From Lachnospiraceae bacterium (lineage in GTDB: Bacteria; Bacillota; Clostridia; Lachnospirales; Lachnospiraceae): DNA of 64,000 nucleotides. The notes under the pieces are model-generated. The model did not search any database and was not told the origin of the DNA. It worked only from the letters and a program-made list of their open reading frames with translations. Each line of letters begins with the position of its first letter. Within the stretch, counting starts at the first letter, position 1. The DNA lies in the NCBI GenBank assembly GCA_017938315.1, contig JAGBBV010000020.1:1-64000 (forward strand). The letters are read 5' to 3'. Shown here piece by piece: positions 1 to 9,115 of the stretch. A program made the position numbers and the translations under genes.

Positions 1-45
1 ATGGCAGCAATTAAAGATATCTTTAACGCAAATAAGGAGGTGTAA
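1..45 (+). CDS. C-terminal end of DUF177 (YceD-like) protein, cut by window start
   Basis: Fourteen codons end in TAA at 43-45, just ahead of rpmF. The gene starts outside the window, so the ATG at position 1 is probably an internal methionine. The assignment rests mainly on context: a DUF177/YceD gene almost always precedes rpmF in Bacillota, and the short lysine-rich tail fits. The rpmF ribosome binding site lies inside these last codons (AAGGAGGTG), so the two genes are translationally close. Confidence 0.55.
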   Translation: MAAIKDIFNANKEV

Positions 46-47
46 CG

Positions 48-227
48 ATGTCTATTTGTCCTAAGAATAAATCTTCCAAAGCAAGAAGAGATAAGAGAAG
101 AGCAAACTGGAAAATGAGTGCTCCTACATTAGTAAAGTGCAGCAAATGCGGCGCCCTGATGATGCCTCACAGAGTATGTAAGGCTTGCGGTTCTTACAAC
201 AAGAAAGAAATCATCGCTCAGGATTAA
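48..227 (+). CDS. rpmF: 50S ribosomal protein L32
   Basis: This 59-residue protein has the L32 layout: an N-terminal SxCPKxKxSKARRDKRRA segment followed by a zinc-ribbon module with cysteine pairs at C31/C34 and C44/C47. The basic N-terminus contacts 23S rRNA in the large subunit. The ATG at 48 follows a strong AAGGAGG ribosome binding site that overlaps the end of the upstream DUF177 gene. All four zinc cysteines are kept, so this is the zinc-dependent (C+) form rather than a zinc-independent paralogue. A hairpin terminator follows at 252-283. Confidence 0.95.
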   Translation: MSICPKNKSSKARRDKRRANWKMSAPTLVKCSKCGALMMPHRVCKACGSYNKKEIIAQD

Positions 228-251
228 TTTGATAATGAATGAAATTAAGAG

Positions 252-283
252 ATTGAGAGGTCATACGGCTTCTCAATTTTTTT
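252..283 (+). terminator. Rho-independent terminator after rpmF
   Basis: Inverted arms ATTGAGA (252-258) and TCTCAAT (271-277) enclose a 12-base loop and run straight into a T tract (277-283). It separates rpmF from the plsX promoter. Confidence 0.7.
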
Positions 284-298
284 ATATCATCATATCTG

Positions 299-346
299 TT
301 TAGTACTAAATTTTGTCTTGATTTTTATAATGTGGTTTAGTATAGT
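299..346 (+). promoter_or_regulatory. plsX promoter with an adjacent 12-bp palindrome
   Basis: A sigma-A-like promoter is visible: TTGATT (318-323), a 17-base spacer, then TATAGT (341-346). Just upstream is a perfect palindrome TTTAGTACTAAA (299-310). Its half TTTAGTA recurs at 336-342, overlapping the -10 box. This arrangement suggests a repressor that responds to lipid status, but the regulator is not identified. Confidence 0.6.
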
Positions 347-376
347 AAAATAGGTATGTAAATGGAGGAATATTAT

Positions 377-1390
377 ATGGGAGAAATAGTTAAAGTTGCA
401 GTAGATGCAATGGGCGGTGACAATGCTCCTTCAGAGATTATTAAAGGTGCTGTTGAAGCCGTTAATGTGAGTGATAAAGTAAAGGTTTTTCTGGTTGGAC
501 AGGAAGAGGTTGTTAACAGGGAACTTTCCAATTATACATATAATAAAGAGCAGGTGGAAGTTATAAATGCCACTGAAATAATAGAAACTGCAGAACCGCC
601 GGTTTTGGCCATTCGTAAGAAGAAAGATTCTTCTATTGTAAAGGCGATGAACCTAGTAAAAGAAGGAACTTGTGACGCATATGTATCTGCAGGAAGTACC
701 GGAGCTACCTTAGTGGGAGGACAAGTGATTGTTGGAAGAATCAAAGGTGTGGAACGTCCGCCCCTTGCGCCTCTTATTCCCACAGCTAACGGTTGTGCAC
801 TTTTAATTGATTGCGGTGCAAATGTAGATGCCAGACCATCCCATTTGATTCAGTTTGCAAAGATGGGGTCCGTATATATGGAAAATGTCATGGGTATTAA
901 AAATCCCAAAGTGGGAATTGTTAATATTGGAGCTGAAGAAGAAAAAGGAAATGCACTTGTAAAGGAAACCTTTCCCCTTCTTAAAAATTGTCCGGATATT
1001 AATTTTATCGGCAGCATTGAAGCAAGGGACATTCCGGCAGGCTATGCAGATGTAATTGTTTGTGAAGCCTTTGTAGGTAATGTTATTTTAAAATTATATG
1101 AAGGCGTGGGTGCTACGCTGATTAAAAAAGTAAAAGCAGGCATGATGTCTACCCTTCGCAGTAAAATCGGAGCACTTTTAGTAAAACCTGCATTAAAGGA
1201 AACATTAAAAGAGTTTGATTTAGAGCAGTATGGTGGGGCACCGATGCTTGGACTTAATGGGCTTGTGGTAAAAACACATGGCAGTTCCAAATCAGTTGAA
1301 ATTAAGAATTCTATTCTGCAGTGTATTACATTTACAGAACAGAATATTAATGAAAAAATAAAAGAAAAAATCACAATGGAAGAAAAGTAA
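377..1390 (+). CDS. plsX: Phosphate acyltransferase PlsX
   Basis: PlsX converts acyl-ACP to acyl-phosphate, the acyl donor for PlsY in phosphatidic acid synthesis; it is a peripheral membrane enzyme. The 337-residue product opens with the family signature VAVDAMGGDNAP and contains the YVSAGSTGATLVGG and LLIDCGANVDARP blocks. I chose the ATG at 377 because GGAGG (364-368) lies eight bases upstream; an in-frame ATG at 362 would place this site inside the gene. It is followed by acpP, and plsY lies 27 kb downstream in the same window. Confidence 0.95.
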   Translation: MGEIVKVAVDAMGGDNAPSEIIKGAVEAVNVSDKVKVFLVGQEEVVNRELSNYTYNKEQVEVINATEIIETAEPPVLAIRKKKDSSIVKAMNLVKEGTCDAYVSAGSTGATLVGGQVIVGRIKGVERPPLAPLIPTANGCALLIDCGANVDARPSHLIQFAKMGSVYMENVMGIKNPKVGIVNIGAEEEKGNALVKETFPLLKNCPDINFIGSIEARDIPAGYADVIVCEAFVGNVILKLYEGVGATLIKKVKAGMMSTLRSKIGALLVKPALKETLKEFDLEQYGGAPMLGLNGLVVKTHGSSKSVEIKNSILQCITFTEQNINEKIKEKITMEEK

Positions 1391-1408
1391 GAAAGGAATG
1401 TAGTAACA

Positions 1409-1639
1409 ATGGAGTTTGAAAAATTAAAAAAAGTGATTGCTGACGTTTTAAACGTTGATCCTGAAGAGATCGAAATGGAAACAAAATTTATTGATGATTT
1501 AGGAGCAGATTCCTTGGATGTTTTTCAGATTATTATGGGAATAGAGGAAGAGTTCGATATCGAAATCCCTGCGGATGATGCAGAAAAAATCACCACAGTG
1601 GAAGAAGCGGTTAATTTAATTAAAAATGCAGTTAATTAA
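1409..1639 (+). CDS. acpP: Acyl carrier protein
   Basis: This acidic 76-residue protein carries the phosphopantetheine attachment motif GADSLD, with S35 as the modified serine, and the helix-II/III pattern typical of fatty-acid ACPs. It shuttles acyl chains between fatty acid synthase enzymes and is the source of acyl groups for PlsX, the gene immediately upstream. The 18-base gap carries a GAAAGGAA ribosome binding site. A strong terminator directly follows the stop codon, ending the plsX-acpP unit. Confidence 0.96.
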   Translation: MEFEKLKKVIADVLNVDPEEIEMETKFIDDLGADSLDVFQIIMGIEEEFDIEIPADDAEKITTVEEAVNLIKNAVN

Positions 1640-1640
1640 T

Positions 1641-1668
1641 AAAAAGCCCTTTCAAGAAAGGGCTTTTT
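1641..1668 (+). terminator. Rho-independent terminator after acpP
   Basis: A perfect 12-bp stem, AAAAAGCCCTTT (1641-1652) with AAAGGGCTTTTT (1657-1668), and a four-base loop. It ends the plsX-acpP transcript just before rnc. Confidence 0.9.
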
Positions 1669-1686
1669 AACTTACGGAGAGAATTT

Positions 1687-2373
1687 ATGTTGGAAGCAGG
1701 AAACCAGGAAGAACTGGAAGTGAAAATTGAATATTCTTTTCAAGATAAGTCTTTACTAAAACAGGCACTTACCCATAGTTCGTTTTCCAATGAGCAAAAG
1801 ATAAATAAACTGAAAAATTATGAAAGACTTGAATTCCTGGGAGATGCAGTGCTGGAGCTTGTTTCCAGTAAATTCTTTTTTATGGAAAATCCGGATATGT
1901 CAGAAGGTGAAATGACAAGAATGCGTTCCTCCATGGTATGTGAACAGGCACTTGCATTTTGTGCAAAAGACATTCAAATCGGGAAGTATCTTCTTTTGGG
2001 AAAAGGGGAAGAGGCTACCGGTGGAAGAAACAGAGATTCTATTATTGCGGATGTGACGGAAGCAATTATAGGTGCGATTTATTTGGATGGCGGCTTTGAT
2101 GAAGCAGAAAAATTTATTTTAAAATTCATCTTATCAGATGCCGAAAATAAGAAATTATTTTACGACAGTAAAACCATCCTACAGGAAAGAATACAAAAGT
2201 CAGGAAGAAGTCTTGTCTATGAATTGATAGAGGAAACCGGACCGGATCATGACAAGCAATTTACTGTGGAAGCGGTTATTGACGGAAAACCTTGTAGTAA
2301 GGGAATAGGAAGAACAAAGAAGGCGGCAGAGCAACAGGCTGCTTATGAAGTACTTATAGAATGGGAGAAGTAG
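1687..2373 (+). CDS. rnc: Ribonuclease III
   Basis: RNase III cleaves double-stranded RNA during 30S/23S rRNA maturation and mRNA turnover. The 228-residue protein has the catalytic signature NYERLEFLGDAVLE (residues 44-57), the second acidic cluster DVTEAIIGA, and a C-terminal double-stranded RNA binding domain (about 158-227) ending in the KKAAEQQAA helix. The ATG at 1687 follows CGGAGAG. smc begins seven bases after the stop, a conserved rnc-smc-ftsY arrangement. Confidence 0.96.
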   Translation: MLEAGNQEELEVKIEYSFQDKSLLKQALTHSSFSNEQKINKLKNYERLEFLGDAVLELVSSKFFFMENPDMSEGEMTRMRSSMVCEQALAFCAKDIQIGKYLLLGKGEEATGGRNRDSIIADVTEAIIGAIYLDGGFDEAEKFILKFILSDAENKKLFYDSKTILQERIQKSGRSLVYELIEETGPDHDKQFTVEAVIDGKPCSKGIGRTKKAAEQQAAYEVLIEWEK

Positions 2374-2380
2374 TTGCAGT

Positions 2381-5300
2381 ATGTATCTGAAGAGTATTGA
2401 AATCCATGGATTTAAATCCTTTGCAAATAAAATTGTATTTAAATTTCATAATGGAATTACAGGAATCGTAGGTCCCAACGGAAGCGGTAAAAGTAATGTA
2501 GCCGATGCCGTAAGGTGGGTGCTTGGCGAGCAGAGAATTAAGCAACTTCGTGGTTCTTCCATGCAGGATGTTATTTTCTCAGGTACAGAAATGAGAAAGC
2601 CTCTGGGATATGCTTATGTTGCAATTACATTGGATAATTCCGATCATCAGCTTGCCATTGATTATGATGAAGTGACGGTTGCCAGAAGAATTTATCGTTC
2701 CGGTGAAAGTGAGTATTTACTTAACGGAACTATTTGCCGTTTGAAAGATGTAAATGAACTCTTCTATGACACAGGTATCGGTAAAGAAGGTTACTCTATT
2801 ATCGGGCAGGGACAGATTGATAAAATTCTAAGTGGTAAGCCGGAAGAGAGACGCGAACTTTTTGATGAAGCGGCCGGTATCGTTAAATTTAAAAGACGTA
2901 AAGTGGCAGCACAGAAGAAATTAGAAGATGAAAAACAGAATCTTGTGCGTGTCAGTGACATTTTATCAGAACTTGAAAAGCAGATCGGACCTTTGGAAAA
3001 GCAGTCCGAAGTTGCTAAAGTTTATTTGAAGAAAAAAGAAGAATTAAAGACATTGGATGTAAATGTTTTTCTTCTTGAAAATAACAGATTACAGGAACAA
3101 CTAAAATCTGCAGATGAAAAATATACGATTGCAAACAACGACTTGGAAACTACTTCCGAGCAATATGAAAAAATAAAAGAAGAGTATGAACAGATTCAAG
3201 GCCAGATAGAAATGCTGGATGAATCAATTGAGCAGAGCAGAAGCATGCTTACAGACACCAGTGTTCTTAGAGGAAAACTGGAAGGTGAAATTAATGTCCT
3301 AAAAGAACAGATTAAATCTGCCAGAAGCAATGAAGAACATTTTATGTCAAGGAAAGAAGCTGTTCAAAAGGAAATTGATGCCAAAACCGGGGACAAAGCT
3401 GGTATTTTAGAAGATAAGAATGTAATTGATGTACAGGTCGCTGAAATCGAAAAGAGCAGAAATGAAGCAAAAGAATTATTGCTTGCTGTACAAAATAAAA
3501 TAGAAGAGTTAAATAATAATATTGAGAGCGGAAAAAATACCATTATTGACGCTCTTAATAGTCGTGCAACCATCAAATCTAAATTGGGACGCTACGACTC
3601 CATGACAGAGCAGATTAATATCCGTAAGGCTGAACTTACGTCCAGACTCCTTCGTGTAAAATCAGATGAAGCACAGCAGGAAGCAGTTATGAAACAGCTT
3701 CAGGGTGAGTTTGAAAAGATTAACGAAGACATACGTACATTGAATGACACAATAACATCTAAAGAAGAAAAACTGTCATTAATGAAAGAAGAACTGGCAG
3801 GTAAGGATCAGAAACTTCGAGACACACAGGTAAACTATCATCAGGAAAAGTCAAAGTTGGAAGCTCTTTCCAATTTAACAGAACGCTATGAAGGTTATGG
3901 CGGCAGTGTAAAAAAGGTGATGGAGCAAAAGGAAAAGGAAAAGGGAATTATCGGTGTTGTTGCTGATATTATTAAGGTTGCTCCAAAATATGAAACAGCT
4001 ATCGAGACGGCTCTTGGCGGTAATATTCAGAATATTGTTACAGATGATGAAGAAACCGCAAAGAGAATGATTGCCTTTTTGAAACAGAATAAAGGTGGAC
4101 GGGCAACATTTCTCCCCCTTACAAGTATTACAAACCCTCAGGAGTTTAAAAATCCGGAGGCCTTAGAAGAAACAGGCGTTATCGGTATGGCTGATGAACT
4201 GGTTGATATAGAGGACAAGTACCGTAATGTAGCCAAAGCAATGCTTGGACGTATTGTTGTGGTTGACCATGTTGACAATGCGGTAAAAATAGCAAGAAAG
4301 TTTGACTATGGCATCCGTATGGTGACGCTGGAAGGAGAATTATTGGTGCCCGGTGGTGCCATCAGTGGTGGTGCATTTAAGAATAACAGTAATCTTCTCG
4401 GAAGAAGAAGAGAAATGGAAGAACTGGAAGAGAAGATAAAGAAGTTCTTAAAAGAAATTGACGCTATTTTAGTGGATATAGAAGAAACAAAAGAACAGCG
4501 AAATAAACTTCGTATTTCCATTGAAAATGATAAGTCCGAACTCCAAAAGAAGTTTATTGAACAAAATACAGCCCGTCTCAATGTTATTAAAGCCCAGGAA
4601 CGTAAAGAGGAAGCGTCCGAGGGTTCAATGGAATTAAAAGCTGAAGAGCGTGAAATCGAAAATCAGATTCAGGAGATTTTACTTAGCAAGGAATCTATTC
4701 AAAAAGAACTTGCTGATTCCGAAGCCCTTGAAAAACAGGTTGAACTTCAGATTAAGGAGTTCCAGGAGCAGCTTGAAGATAAAAGAGTGGAAGAGTCAGA
4801 ACAGCTTGCCCATGTGGCATCCTGGGATGTGGAAGTGGAAAAAATGCTTCAGCAACAGGGATTCCATCAGCAAAATGTAGACCGTATTAACGGAGAGATT
4901 GAACGCTTTGCATCGGAACTTTCGGAAATAGAAGATGGCTTGAGCAAATGCCACGAAGATATTGAAAATAAAGAAAATAATATTTCAGAAATCCAGCAGA
5001 CGATTCTTGCATCCCACACAACCCAGAGCGATGCGGAAATAAAGCTAAAAGAGGATATTGCAAAGAAGGAAGAACTATCTGCAAAACAGAAGAATTTCTT
5101 TGCTGACAGGGAATCTCTTGCAGAGCGGATGACAGCACTTGATAAAGAAGTATACCGTTTGAATGCACAGAAAGAAAAATTCCAGGAAATGCTGGAAAAT
5201 CAAATTAATTATATGTGGGATGAATATGAAATTACACTGTCGGATGCAAGTTCCCTCAGAAATGAGGAAATGATGGATTTATCCGCCATGAAAAAAGAAA

Positions 5301-5941
5301 TTTCATCCTTAAAAGACCAGATAAAGAAACTGGGCGATGTAAATGTAAATGCCATTGAAGATTACAAGAATCTTATGGAACGTTACGGATTCTTGAAGAC
5401 ACAGCATGATGACCTGGTAGAGGCTGAAAAAACATTGGAAGGCATTATTGAAGAACTGGATATTGCCATGAGAAAACAGTTCAACGAGAAATTTGCTGAA
5501 ATCAGCAAAGAATTTGATAAAGTCTTTAAGGAAATGTTTGGCGGCGGTAAGGGTACCCTGGAACTTATGGAAGATGAAGATATTCTGGAGGCAGGTATCC
5601 GTATTATTGCGCAGCCACCCGGAAAGAAACTGCAGAATATGATGCAGTTATCCGGTGGTGAAAAAGCCCTTACGGCAATTGCATTATTATTTGCCATTCA
5701 GAACTTAAAACCTTCACCGTTCTGTTTGCTTGACGAAATTGAAGCTGCGTTGGATGAAAGTAACGTATCCAGATTTGCAAGATACTTACATAAACTTACA
5801 AAGAATACACAGTTTATTGTAATTACCCACAGACGTGGTACCATGGAGCAGGTAGACCGCTTGTATGGTATCACAATGCAGGAGAAGGGTGTTTCCGCAC
5901 TTGTAAGTGTTAACCTGATTGATAAGGAGTTAGATGATTAA
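2381..5941 (+). CDS. smc: Chromosome partition protein SMC
   Basis: SMC is the ATPase that, with ScpA and ScpB, compacts and segregates the chromosome. The 1186-residue protein has the full architecture. Walker A GPNGSGKSN is at residues 31-39. A long coiled coil follows, then a hinge near 510-670 with glycine-rich ends (EGYGGSV and LVPGGAISGGAF), then a second coiled coil. The ABC signature LSGGEKA starts at L1090 and Walker B LLDEIEAALDE is at about 1116-1126. The stop overlaps the ftsY start by one base. scpA/scpB are not in this window. Confidence 0.97.
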   Translation: MYLKSIEIHGFKSFANKIVFKFHNGITGIVGPNGSGKSNVADAVRWVLGEQRIKQLRGSSMQDVIFSGTEMRKPLGYAYVAITLDNSDHQLAIDYDEVTVARRIYRSGESEYLLNGTICRLKDVNELFYDTGIGKEGYSIIGQGQIDKILSGKPEERRELFDEAAGIVKFKRRKVAAQKKLEDEKQNLVRVSDILSELEKQIGPLEKQSEVAKVYLKKKEELKTLDVNVFLLENNRLQEQLKSADEKYTIANNDLETTSEQYEKIKEEYEQIQGQIEMLDESIEQSRSMLTDTSVLRGKLEGEINVLKEQIKSARSNEEHFMSRKEAVQKEIDAKTGDKAGILEDKNVIDVQVAEIEKSRNEAKELLLAVQNKIEELNNNIESGKNTIIDALNSRATIKSKLGRYDSMTEQINIRKAELTSRLLRVKSDEAQQEAVMKQLQGEFEKINEDIRTLNDTITSKEEKLSLMKEELAGKDQKLRDTQVNYHQEKSKLEALSNLTERYEGYGGSVKKVMEQKEKEKGIIGVVADIIKVAPKYETAIETALGGNIQNIVTDDEETAKRMIAFLKQNKGGRATFLPLTSITNPQEFKNPEALEETGVIGMADELVDIEDKYRNVAKAMLGRIVVVDHVDNAVKIARKFDYGIRMVTLEGELLVPGGAISGGAFKNNSNLLGRRREMEELEEKIKKFLKEIDAILVDIEETKEQRNKLRISIENDKSELQKKFIEQNTARLNVIKAQERKEEASEGSMELKAEEREIENQIQEILLSKESIQKELADSEALEKQVELQIKEFQEQLEDKRVEESEQLAHVASWDVEVEKMLQQQGFHQQNVDRINGEIERFASELSEIEDGLSKCHEDIENKENNISEIQQTILASHTTQSDAEIKLKEDIAKKEELSAKQKNFFADRESLAERMTALDKEVYRLNAQKEKFQEMLENQINYMWDEYEITLSDASSLRNEEMMDLSAMKKEISSLKDQIKKLGDVNVNAIEDYKNLMERYGFLKTQHDDLVEAEKTLEGIIEELDIAMRKQFNEKFAEISKEFDKVFKEMFGGGKGTLELMEDEDILEAGIRIIAQPPGKKLQNMMQLSGGEKALTAIALLFAIQNLKPSPFCLLDEIEAALDESNVSRFARYLHKLTKNTQFIVITHRRGTMEQVDRLYGITMQEKGVSALVSVNLIDKELDD

Positions 5942-6864
5942 TGGGCGGTTTTTTCAGCAGATTAAAAGAAGGCTTAAGTAAAACAAGAAATAATATTGTT
6001 CACGGAATTGATTCTGTGTTCAGTGGTTTTTCATCTATTGATGAAGATTTTTATGAGGAATTGGAAGAGATTCTGATAATGGGTGATATTGGTGTAAACG
6101 CAACCGGTAACATTTTGGAAAGCCTTCGCAGACAAGTAAAAGAAAAACATATAAAAGAGCCCGAAGAATGCAAAGAACTTCTGATTCAAAGCATAAAGGA
6201 ACAGCTTGAGGTAGGCGAAACTGCATATGATTTTGAAAAGAAACAGTCTGTTATATTAATAATCGGCGTAAATGGAGTGGGAAAAACCACATCAGTGGGG
6301 AAACTTGCCGGTATTTTAAAAACACAGGGAAGAAAAGTTTTGATTGCTGCTGCTGATACTTACCGTGCAGCTGCCGGAGAGCAGCTTTATGAATGGGCAA
6401 ACAGAGCTGGCGTTGATATGATAGGCGGAACAGAAGGCGCAGACCCGGCAAGCGTGGTATATGATGCCGTTAATGCCGCAAAAGCAAGAAATGTAGATGT
6501 ACTTATCTGCGATACAGCGGGAAGACTTCACAATAAGAAAAATCTGATGGAAGAGCTGAAAAAAATTAACAGGATTATAGATAGGGAGTATCCTGATGCC
6601 CACAGGGAAAATTTAGTGGTTTTAGATGGCACAACAGGGCAGAATGCGTTAAACCAGGCAAGAGAGTTTGGAGAAACAGCAGATTTGACCGGTATTATAT
6701 TGACAAAGATGGATGGGACTGCAAAAGGAGGTATTGCAGTGGCGATTCAGTCGGAGTTACAGATACCTGTTAAATATATCGGTGTGGGAGAAACCATTGA
6801 TGATTTGCAGAAATTTGATGCAAATCAATTTGTAAATGCACTTTTTGATGTGGATGAGAAATAA
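5941..6864 (+). CDS. ftsY: Signal recognition particle receptor FtsY
   Basis: FtsY is the membrane-associated SRP receptor GTPase that docks the Ffh-ribosome complex at the translocon. The 307-residue protein has an N-domain followed by the G-domain with P-loop GVNGVGKTT (109-117), a DTAGR motif and TKMDGTAKGG near the end. It lacks the long acidic A-domain of the E. coli protein, as is usual in Bacillota. Its ATG shares one base with the smc stop, so the two are translationally coupled. Its partner gene ffh lies about 4 kb downstream. Confidence 0.96.
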   Translation: MGGFFSRLKEGLSKTRNNIVHGIDSVFSGFSSIDEDFYEELEEILIMGDIGVNATGNILESLRRQVKEKHIKEPEECKELLIQSIKEQLEVGETAYDFEKKQSVILIIGVNGVGKTTSVGKLAGILKTQGRKVLIAAADTYRAAAGEQLYEWANRAGVDMIGGTEGADPASVVYDAVNAAKARNVDVLICDTAGRLHNKKNLMEELKKINRIIDREYPDAHRENLVVLDGTTGQNALNQAREFGETADLTGIILTKMDGTAKGGIAVAIQSELQIPVKYIGVGETIDDLQKFDANQFVNALFDVDEK

Positions 6865-6882
6865 GAAAGGCTGGGAATATAA

Positions 6883-8106
6883 ATGGATAGCAAAATGCTG
6901 ACACTTGAAAAATTTGAAGAGGCATCTGAGGTTGTTAAAAGAGTGACACAGGAAACAAAGCTTGTTTTCAGTGACTTTTACAGTGCACAAACAGGAAATA
7001 AGGTTTATTTAAAACCGGAAAATATGCAGTTTACCGGTGCTTATAAGCTCCGTGGTGCCTATTACAAGTTAAGTACCTTAAATGATCAGGAACGAGCAAA
7101 AGGACTGATTACCGCTTCCGCAGGAAACCATGCACAGGGGGTTGCATATGCTGCAAAATGCTATGGTGTAAAGGCTGTGATTGTTATGCCCACCACAACA
7201 CCCTTAATTAAAGTAAACAGAACAAAAAGTTATGGAGCAGAAGTGGTTCTTTACGGAGATGTATATGATGAGGCCTGTGAGCACGCATACGAACTTGCCG
7301 AGAAAGAGGGATACACATTTATTCATCCCTTTGATGATTTAGCTGTGGCAACCGGACAGGGAACTATTGCAATGGAAATTTTTAAGGAACTTCCTTTAGT
7401 AGATTATATTCTTGTTCCTATTGGCGGCGGTGGTCTTGCAACAGGTGTTTCAACGTTAGCAAAGTTATTGAATCCTAAGATTAAAGTAATTGGCGTAGAG
7501 CCTGCGGGTGCTAATTGCCTTCAGGTGTCTATTAAAGAAGGAAAAGTAGTAACACTTCCCGGCGTAAGTACCATTGCAGATGGTACGGCGGTAAAGACAC
7601 CGGGATCAAAAATATTCCCTTATGCAAGCCAAAATCTTGATGACATTATTACTGTGGAAGATGAAGAACTTGTAGTTGCATTCCTTGATATGGTAGAAAA
7701 TCACAAGATGGTTGTTGAAAATTCAGGACTGCTTACCGTAGCTGCGTTAAAGCATCTGGATGTGAAGGATAAAAAGATTGTTTCCATTTTAAGTGGTGGT
7801 AATATGGATGTAATTACCATGTCATCTGTTGTACAGCAAGGACTTATTATGAGAGACAGAATCTTTACGGTTTCTGTTCTTTTGCCGGATAAGCCGGGTG
7901 AACTTTCCAGAGTGGCAGATATTATTGCAAAAGAGAATGGTAATGTAATTAAACTTGAACATAATCAGTTTGTTTCAATTAACAGAAATGCGGCAGTAGA
8001 ACTTCGCATTACCTTGGAAGCTTTCGGAACAGAACATAAACAGCAAATCATTAAGACCTTGGAAGAAAATAATTATAAGCCAAAGGTTGTTAGGACAAAT
8101 ATTTAA
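6883..8106 (+). CDS. ilvA: Threonine ammonia-lyase (threonine dehydratase) with ACT domain
   Basis: This enzyme deaminates threonine to 2-oxobutanoate, the entry point to isoleucine. The 407-residue protein has the PLP lysine K55 in TGAYKLRGAYYK, the PLP-phosphate loop IGGGGLATG (about residues 181-189), and a single C-terminal ACT domain (about 329-407). This length and single ACT-like domain resemble the short TdcB/IlvA form rather than the long two-domain E. coli IlvA, so a catabolic role is also possible. It lies 18 bases after ftsY. leuB, ilvD and ilvB, other branched-chain genes, are 52 kb away in the same window. Confidence 0.92.
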   Translation: MDSKMLTLEKFEEASEVVKRVTQETKLVFSDFYSAQTGNKVYLKPENMQFTGAYKLRGAYYKLSTLNDQERAKGLITASAGNHAQGVAYAAKCYGVKAVIVMPTTTPLIKVNRTKSYGAEVVLYGDVYDEACEHAYELAEKEGYTFIHPFDDLAVATGQGTIAMEIFKELPLVDYILVPIGGGGLATGVSTLAKLLNPKIKVIGVEPAGANCLQVSIKEGKVVTLPGVSTIADGTAVKTPGSKIFPYASQNLDDIITVEDEELVVAFLDMVENHKMVVENSGLLTVAALKHLDVKDKKIVSILSGGNMDVITMSSVVQQGLIMRDRIFTVSVLLPDKPGELSRVADIIAKENGNVIKLEHNQFVSINRNAAVELRITLEAFGTEHKQQIIKTLEENNYKPKVVRTNI

Positions 8107-8114
8107 TATTTCAT

Positions 8115-8154
8115 AAAAAAATCCACATACTATGAGAAGTATGTGGATTTTTTG
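8115..8154 (+). terminator. Rho-independent terminator after ilvA
   Basis: A 16-bp stem (8116-8131 with 8138-8153) built around ATCCACATACT, a six-base loop and A and T tracts on either side. The position suggests it ends the smc-ftsY-ilvA transcript. Confidence 0.9.
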
Positions 8155-8170
8155 TTTGGATGGTGTAAAT

Positions 8171-9019
8171 GTGAGTGTAATAAAGAGATATTTTTATATT
8201 GCAGTTGCCTGCATGGTATACGGAGCAGGGATAAGTCTGTTTATAGATCCGAATAATCTTGCACCGGGAGGCCTTACGGGACTTTCTGTTATGGTCAATA
8301 GAATTTTGCCTATAGAAACGGGAACTTTGTATCTCATTTTTAATATTCCTATTATATTTTTGGCTATAAAAAAATTTGGTATGAAATTTGCCACCTCAAC
8401 AATCTATGCTATTTTACTTGTCTCTGTGGCTACCAATTTTTTTTCGGGTTTTTCGCCGGTCACAGAGGAGCCTGTTTTGGGTGCTTTCTTTGGCGGTATT
8501 TTGATTGCTGTCGGAATGGGGTATGTATTTCGCAACCATGCAACAACAGGGGGAGTAGATATTATTATAAAATGTTTGCGTAAAAAGTTTCCACACCTGA
8601 AAACCGGAACCCTGATGCTTATCATTGATGCTGTTATAGTCAGCGTAAGCGGAATTGTTTTTGGAAATTTAGAGTCTGTTTTATATAGTATTATTGCTAT
8701 ATTATCAACATCTTATGTGCTTGATAAAGTTTTGTACGGACACGAAGAAGCAAGACTTATTTATGTTATCAGTGATTATTCAAAGGAAATAACGGAAAGG
8801 GTATTAAAGGAAGTATATATTGGCGTTACGCTTCTAAAAGGAAGCGGTGCTTATGAAAATAAAGAAAAGAAAATTATGCTATGTGTTGTGAAAAAACAGA
8901 TGGCTCATAAAGTGGAAGAAATAGTGCGCCAGGAAGATACAAAGGCATTTATGATTATAACGAGTGCATCAGAAATTTACGGAGAAGGATATAAAAGTTA
9001 TTTTGGAGAAAGAATATAA
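8171..9019 (+). CDS. YitT family membrane protein (DUF161/DUF2179)
   Basis: The 282-residue product has about five hydrophobic membrane segments in its first 190 residues. The family hallmarks IDPNNLAPGGLTGLS and HATTGGVDII are present. A soluble C-terminal DUF2179 domain of about 80 residues follows. Function in the family is unknown; transport or membrane sensing has been suggested. I place the start at GTG 8171, because the in-frame ATG at 8132 lies in the loop of the preceding terminator, and starting at GTG leaves MSVIKRYFYIAV directly before the first membrane helix, as in relatives. The ribosome binding site is weak (GGATGG). Confidence 0.8.
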   Translation: MSVIKRYFYIAVACMVYGAGISLFIDPNNLAPGGLTGLSVMVNRILPIETGTLYLIFNIPIIFLAIKKFGMKFATSTIYAILLVSVATNFFSGFSPVTEEPVLGAFFGGILIAVGMGYVFRNHATTGGVDIIIKCLRKKFPHLKTGTLMLIIDAVIVSVSGIVFGNLESVLYSIIAILSTSYVLDKVLYGHEEARLIYVISDYSKEITERVLKEVYIGVTLLKGSGAYENKEKKIMLCVVKKQMAHKVEEIVRQEDTKAFMIITSASEIYGEGYKSYFGERI

Positions 9020-9048
9020 TAAGTAATGTAAGAGGAAAAATGTTCATC

Positions 9049-9077
9049 TTGTATAAAGGATGGTTTGATTATATAAT
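9049..9077 (+). promoter_or_regulatory. Promoter of the GH25 lysozyme gene
   Basis: TTGTAT (9049-9054), a 17-base spacer, and a perfect -10 TATAAT (9072-9077). It suggests that the lysozyme gene is transcribed on its own. Confidence 0.7.
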
Positions 9078-9115
9078 AAAAATAATTACACGGGGAAAGG
9101 CTGGCTTATGCTGGG

